Origin: Amoebophrya sp. AT5.2
Lineage: Eukaryota; Sar; Dinophyceae; Syndiniales; Amoebophryaceae
Direction: 5' to 3'
Length of the DNA stretch: 15,388 nt
Assembly: GCA_005223375.1 (NCBI GenBank)
Contig: RXOD01005194.1
Coordinates: 1-15,388 of the forward strand
In this document: piece by piece, positions 8,931 through 15,388 of the stretch
How the letters are laid out: each line of letters starts with the position of its first letter
Position numbering within the stretch: position 1 is the first letter of the stretch
The notes under the pieces: model-generated
Databases searched by the model: none
The model's input: the letters and a program-made list of their open reading frames with translations, nothing else
Told to the model about the DNA's origin: nothing
Position numbers and translations under genes: made by a program

Positions 8931-9429
8931 GACGAAACGACTGTCATATTTTCTTACATGGGCCAGGAAGATAAGCAGGTGCTGGAAAAGAATCAATAAG
9001 GAGCTGATCGTATTGGCTCTGACATGCACGTGGTTCTTCGAGGACACTGTGGCGACATTGATAGAGTAAGAAAGTACTTTATCACAGTGTTCGCTACCCA
9101 AACACTAGCAGGTCGTGGAGGGATGGTTTCTGGTTCTGGTTCTGAACACAGACGAGGGGAAGCGAGTTGAAAGTGAACGACCCCGAGCGAACAATCACAA
9201 ATTTCGAGTCTTAATAGGCACGAGCAGATGCAGAATCTCAAACTCAATCTAAGCATCTAGGTAGTGATTCTGGGATCAGGATCAGCTTCATCAGCAGCAC
9301 TTGTTCCTGTTCAATCCGTCGATGCTTTCGGCTTCTTGCGTAGAACACCGTAACCGCTAGCTCCACATCTAACGACAACGACAAGATGAAGCTCGAGTTC
9401 CAGATCTTTTGAAAAGCAAAACGTTGAAC
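8931..9429. other. Spacer and 5' leader between the channel and the helical-repeat gene
   Basis: About 500 bp of AT-richer DNA with no gene. It contains a short TTCTGG microsatellite-like run (about 9127-9145) and, near the right end, a short upstream ORF at 9386-9412. No core promoter element is recognisable. Confidence 0.6.
9386..9412 (+). promoter_or_regulatory. Possible upstream ORF (8 codons) before the helical-repeat gene
   Basis: An ATG at 9386 opens an 8-codon frame (MKLEFQIF) closed by TGA at 9410-9412, 17 nt before the main ATG at 9430 and in a different frame. If it is in the mature leader it could lower main-frame translation. If the mRNA 5' end is at the AG of GAAAAG (9415-9416) or later, it is absent from the mRNA. 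Confidence 0.3.
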
Positions 9430-12400
9430 ATGGCGACCAGTTCTTCCACTCGGCCTCGCTCGGCCGGTCGGACGAGCGTGTACAGCAATGCGAGTGGGCC
9501 CCGCACCGGCACCCCCGGCCAGCACGCTCCCAGGAGGCTCCTGACCGGCCACAACACTGACGACGCCCCGCCCTCCAACGCCGAGCTGGAGAGAAAGCTC
9601 ACCAGCCTGCTCAAGCGCAGCGGCGCCACCGCGACGATCGAAGTGCTCACTTCTTGGCTGTACCAGCGCGCTATCGTGCGCTACCGGCAGGGCGACTACC
9701 TTTCGGCCAGCCGCGACTGCGACCGCGTCGCCGAGAAGTGCGCCGGCTGCGTGCACGGCCGCATTCTGTTCCTGAACGCGAAGGCGCACCGACGGTTGAA
9801 GAACTGGCGGGCGTTCGGGCTCAACCTGTACCGGGCGTGCGTGGAGGCGATCGGGATGGACTACTACTGCATCTTTGCCTCCGTTGCCGGCCTCTGCTGC
9901 GTCACGCCGGTGTTCGACGAGACGGAGGATCTCTTCACGGGGGTGCTGCTGTTGCTGCAAAAGTGCTCGCGCGGCCTTCTCGCGCTGCTGAACTCGAAGT
10001 TCGGGGTCGAGTTCTTTTGGCACCTGCTGAATCTGGGCGAGTACAGAAAAAGACGAAGGAGCAGCTGTGGCAGGAACTCTGGCAGCAGACAGCCTCTGCC
10101 GTCGCAGCAGAGCGTGACCTTCAGCACACCGATGCGACGCGCAGATGGCATTAACGACGCAGCAGGCGGCCGTTTCTCGCGCGACAGCCCGCCGAGCAGC
10201 ACGCCAATCCGCAAGAACCTCTCGCGTGAGTTTTCGCGGGCGTCGGATGCCGATCGGGGGGGCGCAACTGCATCCGACGCCCCCCATTCAACTGCTGCAA
10301 CTGCATCGGCAGCACCGCCAAAAGCGGTGAGCGACGACGATCTGCTGATCATTTCCAACCTTGACGAGGGCATCAACGTCAGCGAGCTGTTTCACGACGC
10401 CACCGAGCAGGGGCATCAAACGGCCTTGGACATCAGCCCCGACAGCAAATCGAAGCAGACGAACTATCGCGCGAAGCGGCCAGGCGGCACGAAGGGCTCG
10501 CAGTTTCTCGAGTCGCTTGCGCTGAAAACGCTGGTGTTTGGACTCACCGAGCTTCGGCACGAACGGGACTGGATGAGGAAGTTTGAAAAGAACCCGGAGC
10601 TGTTTCGCTCGTTGGCCAAGTTCTGCACGCCAGACGTGAATCTCCACCTGAGTTTTACGACCATCACGTTGTACACAGAACTCATCGCCACGGGGACGCA
10701 ATCCGATTGTTCGGACGCAAAAATACTGGCCGCACAGATGACGCGGGGGAACCGCGCCTCACCCTTCGGCCTGTCGTCGCAGCCGTCGCCAGGGGATCGA
10801 GACGCGGAGAACAACTTTCGTCGGGAACGCGCCGCGGAGGTCGGCGGGGACTTTTCCTCGACCTACGGGGGAAACCGAAGTGGCGGACCACGCAGACGGG
10901 AGGTAGGGGTGGAAACCGCTGCAATATCGGTGAGAGGAGAGGTAAGTGGAAACCTCGCACACGTGGTTGACGTCGATGACATTCTGCCGGCGATCTTCGA
11001 GTGTTTTTTGAGCGAGAAGGACGAGCTGGTGCACGCGACGGCGCGTTTCCTTGTGGAAGTGCAGCGTGCTGACCCGGAGAAGCTTCGGCTGCAAGTGCTG
11101 GATTACTTCGTGAAGTTTTTGGACCAAAGAGCAACCACGCTGCGGGCGTTCATCCTGGCGACACTGCTGCCAGTCGTGGCGAATGCCACCTTTGCGTCGG
11201 TACTGCATGCGTCCGATGTTTTTTGTACGTGTCTGGATTTGGTTGTGTTTGTAGAAAAACTCATCTCGTCTTCATCCCTGCCTCGATCGAACCGCACCAG
11301 GTTTCAGACCCTCTGTCCTTGATCGACGAGCTTGGCAACGACGAGAAGCGCAAGCTGCTCAAGTACCTCAAAATCGCCGTCGCGAACTGCGTCGACTCCC
11401 CCGCCCTTTGGGTTACCGTCCGCAAAAACGTCGTCGGCTTCCTTTTGCTCTTCCTCGACCGCACCTCCGAGCCGTTCGACGACGCCACGCTGCTGGCTCG
11501 AAACCTCGACAAGGACAAGCTCGCGACGTTTCTTCTCCAGAAATCCACCCTGCAGGAGTGCCTGAAGAGTGTGCAAGGAGCGACGGTGCTGCGCAGAATC
11601 GCAGCTCTAGGCTGGATGTACGACGAGTTCGCGGACAGGCGCCTGGTGGACAAACTCGTGGACGCTCTAGAACAAATCCACGGGAAGCTGTATGAAGGCC
11701 GTCGGAGGACGAGCGAGGTGGATGGAGGCGCCGGAGCATCCGCCGGTGGCCAGGCGGTGGGGGCTAGCGGTGCTGCGTTGTCCCCTCGGCCGCGTTCGAT
11801 GTCTCGGTCGGAGGTGGGCCGCAACTACGAGCTCACGCCGACGGAGTGGCAGGTCGGACACGACCAGAAGGGTAGTACACCTTGCTCCAGACCGCGCTCC
11901 AGGTCCAGCTCGCGGTCTCCGGCGAAATCAGTCGCGCTGCAACAGTCAGGTCGCGGGTCGACCGGACGAGGGGGACGAGGAGAGATGAACAGAATGCACA
12001 ACGACGACGAACAACTCGGCGATCAAGCCAGACAGAGGCAAAGAGAGAGGCTGAACGTCGATCGGCTCGAGTCGCTCGGCTCCGCGCTGCTCCGCTGTCT
12101 CGGACTGTTGTTGCTGAAGCAGCCGAATTTTCGGTTTGGCCTCCCCCAGGAGGAGGCGCTGCAGGGCGAGACCGACAAGGAAGTCATCGCGCGGGAGGAA
12201 AAGGAGCAGCAGACTCAAAACGAGCTGCAGCAGCAGTTCCTCGCGAAGGTCGGCACCTTTCCGACGCTGCGGGACCAATGGGTGCTCTCGCTGGCGCCGG
12301 CAGTCCGGACGTGCTCCCGAGGGAACCTCACGAACATCTCAGCAGTCGATCTGCAGCGGATTTGCCGGGGCCACCGACTCACCTCTATGTTCGCGGAGTT

Positions 12401-12746
12401 CGCGTCGGTGAGTGCCGACAAAGCGGGCAACCTGGTCGGGGTTGTTTCGCCGATGAACAAAGTGCGCAAAGACTTTGGGACCATGAAGTTTGAGACGACG
12501 ATGGGAGTGGTTGCTGGGGCCGCTCCGGAAGGTGCTGGAGCTGGGCCGTCGTCCGCTGGAGTTGGATTCGACGGCGTGGCGATTGAGAAAAACTTGCGCC
12601 TGGGAGGCAACGCCGAGGTGGGAGCCGGTGGGCGTGCGAGCGCCGGGGCTAGACCAAGCTCCGCAGCGAAAGCAGGGCCTCGGAGCGCGAGTAGGTCGCC
12701 GCAGAAAAAACTGAGCTACACGTCGCTATCCGCTCACAAGAGATAA
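9430..12746 (+). CDS. Unrecognised 1077-aa helical-repeat protein (TPR-like N-terminal region, armadillo/HEAT-like centre, Ser-Arg-rich tail)
   Basis: Exons 9430-11224 and 11308-12746 join in phase 1 (T+AC, Tyr599). The start is the first in-frame ATG, in a good context (AACATGG). Residues 1-60 are disordered and Arg/Ser-rich. At about 72-104 a TPR-like helix pair is visible (W76, Y78, A81, then Y-R-x-G-D-Y-x-x-A at 85-93), with a similar second unit near 110-143 and further helices to about 205. A Ser/Arg/Ala-rich linker follows (about 206-300). Residues 358-420, 515-598 and 600-727 are Leu-rich amphipathic helices with armadillo/HEAT-like spacing. A second Ser-Arg-rich linker (about 735-830), another helical block and a basic Pro/Ser/Gly tail (PRSASRSPQKK) complete it. 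No catalytic motif, membrane span or signal peptide is seen, which suggests a cytoplasmic or cytoskeletal scaffold. A strong GTAAGT at 10942 inside exon 1 may be an alternative donor. The gene is secure; the function is unknown. Confidence 0.85.
11225..11307 (+). other. Short intron of the helical-repeat gene (83 nt, GT..AG)
   Basis: The upstream frame ends in a stop at about 11322 and a new GC-rich frame begins in this region. The donor TTTTTT|GTACGT at 11225 and the acceptor GGTTTCAG ending at 11307 restore the frame in phase 1 and join two helix-rich segments (ASDVFY-PLSLIDELG). The alternative AG at 11300 would put the second exon out of frame. Confidence 0.8.
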
Positions 12747-13317
12747 AGACAGAAGTCCGTCGCGAGTTGCCATACAGTGGCGCGCAGAGGAGGTTTGAAG
12801 TCCTGATCTCGCGTTCGCGCTTACAACGACATGCACGGAGAGCGGTTCCTTGCGTTCCTGCTCGTGCTCTTTTCCTTTGTGCAGTCAGAGTGCCCGTGGT
12901 GTTCCTGCTGACCCTGCGCCTGCGATTGGCCACAACAAGATGGGCTCCTTTTTGTTCCTCGTTACACTTCTTCACAGCAGGAACTACGCGTGCTCGTGTT
13001 CGTGAGTTGAGTATCTATTGAAGGAAGGGCTTTCTGCACCGTCCCGTCGTCCTTGAAGATGCTTTCCGCTTCCTTCCTCGTGTATTTTGCTACCCGGGCG
13101 GATGCGGAGCTGCAGATCGGTACAAACATGTACTCTCTCAAACATCCGAGGTACTTTTCCAACTCGTGTTTGTCGATATTGTCCAGTGGTCGTGAGCGGT
13201 GATGCTTACGGCATGATCTAAAAGTGGTCAAGTGGAAGTGCGCGTGCGCCGCTCTAAAATTCACTAAAGTTGTCATCATAACGTCGTCGGAGAGGAAAAC
13301 CAAAACGAAAAAGCTTC
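12747..13317. other. Intergenic spacer with a possible small minus-strand ORF
   Basis: About 570 bp between two + strand genes. The right half carries the open minus-strand frame listed separately (12962-13279). The left half shows nothing recognisable. There is no obvious promoter element for the gene starting at 13318. Confidence 0.55.
12962..13279 (-). CDS. Possible small minus-strand protein, 105 aa, unknown
   Basis: From an ATG at 13277-13279 the minus strand is open to a stop at 12962-12964. The middle part (NIDKHELEKYLGCLREYMFV and onward) reads like a compact soluble protein, with charged and aromatic residues well mixed, and many codons begin with G. The N-terminal 30 residues look less natural, so only part may be a real exon. 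It lies wholly in the spacer between two + strand genes and starts 39 nt from the oppositely oriented start at 13318, so a shared divergent promoter would be very short. No family recognised. Confidence 0.25.
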   Translation of the reverse strand: MMTTLVNFRAAHAHFHLTTFRSCRKHHRSRPLDNIDKHELEKYLGCLREYMFVPICSSASARVAKYTRKEAESIFKDDGTVQKALPSIDTQLTNTSTRSSCCEEV

Positions 13318-14712
13318 ATGCGTACCCGAACATTGGTCGGGTCCTCGTTCTTCTTGGCCTACTTGGCGGCCACAGCCTTGGGAACCCTCGGTGAGGATGA
13401 TCGGGAGCTGCCCTACGTCGAAAAGCGCGATGATCTCCGAGAGCCCTACGACTTCCAAACGGAGCTTGCGTGGCTCTCGGAACAGGCCGGGGCGGTTCCG
13501 GACGACCCCCGCTGGTTTCTGAACGGGATGCCTCCGCCGGGCTGGCTCCGCCGCCTGAAACGAATACTGGACGCGAGGGAGATGGAGATCGCTGCCGATC
13601 AGGACGTCATGATCGTCCCCGTCGAACAGAACGCGACGCGGTCGACGACCGCTCACCTGCTGCCGCAGGAGAAAGCCGACGACCAGTGGACCGTGAGTGG
13701 CAAGTTCCGGGCCGACCTGCAAAAATGGTTTCTTCAGATTCAGTCGTCCACCTCAACTACAGGAACGGATGAAAGGTATAATACCACGACGTCGCTGATT
13801 ATCGAGCTGGGCACCTACCTCGGGTACACGACGCGGCTGCTGTCGGACCACTTCGGAAAAGTGTTCGCGCTGGACGGCGACCCCTTCTTCCTGCGGCTCA
13901 ACAAGCTCTACAACTCCGACCGCAGCAACATCGAGTTCTTCCAGGTCGAGAGCCCAAACATCGACTGGAAATGGCTGTATGAAAGGGCCGCGGGCGGGCG
14001 GGGTGGAAATGATTCTAGTTCTGCTGCAGCGAGTGCGACTGCGAGTGCGAGCAAGAGCATAACCGTGTTCCTCGACGCATCGCACGACTTCATTTCCGTC
14101 TGTAACGAGTTGCGCGGTTTGTTCCTCTCGCGAGTGCCCGTCGAGTTTTTCATCTTCGACGACTTCGCCGCCGAGCCGCAGGGGGTCCAGATTGCGGTCT
14201 TGTTCTTCATCCGGCGGGGGTTTCTGCGACGGGTGAAGTACGTTGGGGAGCAACGCGGGTTTTCTCTACGAGACGGCAGAACCGTGTTCGGGCCCGAGGG
14301 GGTGGTCTGTAGGAGCAGACTGCTCTTGCAGGATGAGGAGCAGGAAGGCAAGCTTTCGTACCTGAACTCGGATGTTTTCCAGCAAGAGCTCCAGTACGTG
14401 TGGAGCATGATTGAGGCCCGCGGCGAGGTGATGGAAAAACAGCGGGCGAGGATAAAGGAAGATAGTACCAGGACAGGGAAGTTGAAAGTCGGAGGAGAAA
14501 AATTAGAGGAGCCCTGGGAATGGCGCCGATTCGTAGAGGACCTCTGGGCGGATGCAGACGGGATGGACGGACAGTGCACAGGCAGTGAGGCCGTTGCTGA
14601 CCATGCTGACGGTGAAGATAGAAGTGCTGCTGCAACTACTACTTGCGTGCGGCCCTACGTCGTAGAACAAGTTCGTCCGGGAGAAGGGGATGGAGAAGTA
14701 GACGTTGGCTAA
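13318..14712 (+). CDS. Secretory-pathway SAM-dependent methyltransferase-like protein (class I, Methyltransf_24-like)
   Basis: A 464-aa frame starts at an ATG followed by a typical signal peptide: basic MRTR, then a hydrophobic core VGSSFFLAYLAATALG, with probable cleavage near residue 20-22. Residues 23-155 form a linker and cap region. The Rossmann-type core starts at about 159: IIELGTYLGYTTRLLS (161-176) fits motif I, and D186 in FALDGDP is the acidic residue that normally contacts the SAM ribose. LDASHDFISVCNELRGL (252-268) and IFDDFAAEPQGVQIAV (279-294) fit the D-x-x-H and DD-x-x-x-PGV strands of the Methyltransf_24 family. An Ala/Ser-rich insertion lies at about 225-247. Three N-glycosylation sequons (N105, N155, N231) fit passage through the ER. 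After about 340 the protein is charged and probably disordered. It could methylate a small molecule, glycan or protein in the ER/Golgi or outside the cell; the substrate is unknown. Fold assignment is fairly good, activity uncertain. Confidence 0.75.
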   Translation: MRTRTLVGSSFFLAYLAATALGTLGEDDRELPYVEKRDDLREPYDFQTELAWLSEQAGAVPDDPRWFLNGMPPPGWLRRLKRILDAREMEIAADQDVMIVPVEQNATRSTTAHLLPQEKADDQWTVSGKFRADLQKWFLQIQSSTSTTGTDERYNTTTSLIIELGTYLGYTTRLLSDHFGKVFALDGDPFFLRLNKLYNSDRSNIEFFQVESPNIDWKWLYERAAGGRGGNDSSSAAASATASASKSITVFLDASHDFISVCNELRGLFLSRVPVEFFIFDDFAAEPQGVQIAVLFFIRRGFLRRVKYVGEQRGFSLRDGRTVFGPEGVVCRSRLLLQDEEQEGKLSYLNSDVFQQELQYVWSMIEARGEVMEKQRARIKEDSTRTGKLKVGGEKLEEPWEWRRFVEDLWADADGMDGQCTGSEAVADHADGEDRSAAATTTCVRPYVVEQVRPGEGDGEVDVG

Positions 14713-15347
14713 GATGGTCCGCTGACATCTGAGTTGAGAGGACAGCAGCAACATCTCGACTCTTTCTCCTACTCCTAGTCCTACCACGTTGTTCGTACGC
14801 TCTCGCCAAAGATAAAGAAGAACTCATTTCAAAATCAAATTTTATTCTCGGACGCAAGCGCGCTCGCGCATGATCCTCGAAGGAACAACATCAGGGCACA
14901 CCTGCTGGCGCTGGGTGCCATTCTCGGGCAGGAAGAGTCCCCAGGAGGCGACTACGGCCTCCGCTCCCGCGCACTCGCAGAAGTGGAAACTCTTCTTCGT
15001 CAGCTTTCTCAAGAGCAGCACCGGAACGAGTGCGGGAGCAGGAATCATGGCCATCAGTGGCAGGAGCGAGAGAGGGAAGCCGAAACCTCCGCCCTGGTCT
15101 TTTCTTTGTGTCGTGAGACCAGGGCATGAGGGTGTGAATATCTTCCAAAAGGACAAGGAGGAAAGCGAGGCCACTGCTCTGATTCTAAAGTATTGAAACA
15201 AAACGACAGCAGCGCGCGCAGCTTCGTCGATGCCTTAATAACTAGCAGCTTGCTACGTCGCTGGATCCTTGTCGCGCCCCATTTTTCGACAGCTTCAGCT
15301 TCATTCAGTAGTCCGTAGTCGCCTTTTATCAAAGTCGAAAAATTGCA
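14713..15347. other. Spacer with overlapping coding-like frames on both strands (strand unresolved)
   Basis: Between about 14842 and 15126 three frames are open and coding-like. (a) A + frame of 108 aa with a real ATG runs 14870-15196. (b) A + frame with no ATG is open from about 14780 to a TGA at 15124-15126; it encodes a helical segment (LLALGAILGQEESPGGDYGL and onward) with many G-first codons and could be a downstream exon. (c) A minus frame ends at 14842, with a hydrophobic stretch and a cysteine-bearing end; its stop overlaps AATAAA (minus strand, 14841-14846), a possible polyadenylation signal. At most one is likely to be real. A perfect 9-bp inverted repeat (15091-15099 with 15117-15125) lies in the middle. 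The last 150 bp before 15348 show nothing clear. Confidence 0.4.
15091..15125. repeat. Perfect 9-bp inverted repeat with 17-nt spacer
   Basis: GCCCTGGTC at 15091-15099 is the exact reverse complement of GACCAGGGC at 15117-15125. The spacer is pyrimidine-rich on the + strand. It could be a chance hairpin, a remnant of a short inverted-repeat element, or an RNA structure. Confidence 0.7.
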
Positions 15348-15388
15348 ATGGCTCCTGTTCCTCCGCCTCCTTTGCAGCACACCGGCGG
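15348..15388 (+). CDS. 5' end of a further gene (first 14 codons, cut by the window edge)
   Basis: An ATG at 15348 in the context TTGCAATGGCT opens a frame that stays open to the edge and reads MAPVPPPPLQHTGG. An in-frame TAG lies about 40 nt upstream, at 15309-15311, and no earlier ATG intervenes. The rise in GC at the ATG resembles the other gene starts here. The proline-rich start carries no family information, so this is a tentative call. Confidence 0.4.
   Translation, partial: MAPVPPPPLQHTG

Noticed and set aside
10046..10154. A +1-shifted frame in the helical-repeat gene (KTKEQLWQELWQQTASA) that looks more helical than the main frame
   Set aside because: Using it would need two compensating shifts with no splice sites visible, and it ends in a stop at 10154, while the main frame stays open across the whole exon. 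A local sequencing indel pair cannot be ruled out.
9244..10287. 347-aa open frame on the minus strand
   Set aside because: Lies entirely antisense to the GC3-rich first exon of the helical-repeat gene and its leader. It is rich in Arg/Val/His/Gln as expected of a shadow frame, and shows no motif.
1..15388. tRNA, rRNA, spliced-leader RNA, CRISPR arrays, transposase or integrase genes
   Set aside because: Looked for tRNA box A/B sequences, the dinoflagellate spliced-leader end, regularly spaced repeats and transposase/reverse-transcriptase motifs by eye; none found.

Overview
The window looks like nuclear DNA from a unicellular eukaryote. Long GC-rich reading frames with strong third-position G/C preference are interrupted by GT..AG introns and separated by AT-richer spacers of about 0.5 to 1.9 kb. 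No operons, Shine-Dalgarno sites, tRNA, rRNA or CRISPR structures are visible. The gene style and the voltage-gated cNBD channel would suit an alveolate or similar protist (for example a compact-genome dinoflagellate relative), but no lineage-specific marker such as a spliced-leader sequence was found, so the placement is only an inference.

All confidently called genes read on the + strand. In order they are: (1) the 3' end of an unrecognised coiled-coil-rich protein (1-616); (2) a small two-exon gene of about 231 aa (2481-3623); (3) a large two-exon gene for a six-transmembrane voltage-gated potassium channel with a C-terminal cyclic-nucleotide-binding-type domain, 1338 aa (4672-8930); (4) a two-exon gene for an unrecognised 1077-aa helical-repeat (TPR then armadillo/HEAT-like) protein (9430-12746); (5) an apparently intronless gene for a signal-peptide-bearing, SAM-methyltransferase-like protein of 464 aa (13318-14712); and (6) the first 14 codons of a further gene at the right edge (15348-15388). 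Weak minus-strand frames lie in the spacers at 1638-2099, 4096-4296 and 12962-13279. The spacer 14713-15347 holds overlapping coding-like frames whose real strand cannot be settled by eye.

The most notable points are in genes 2 and 3. The small gene and the channel begin with the same otherwise unrecognised motif of about 36 residues (20 identities without gaps), so the locus carries a duplicated N-terminal module in front of two very different bodies. The channel has an exceptionally long predicted extracellular S5-pore loop of about 315 residues, ending in a cluster of seven cysteines just before the GYGD filter. Its cNBD lacks the usual Arg-Thr/Ser phosphate-binding signature. Its first exon contains an almost perfect 34-bp inverted repeat. 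The genes do not form an obvious pathway.
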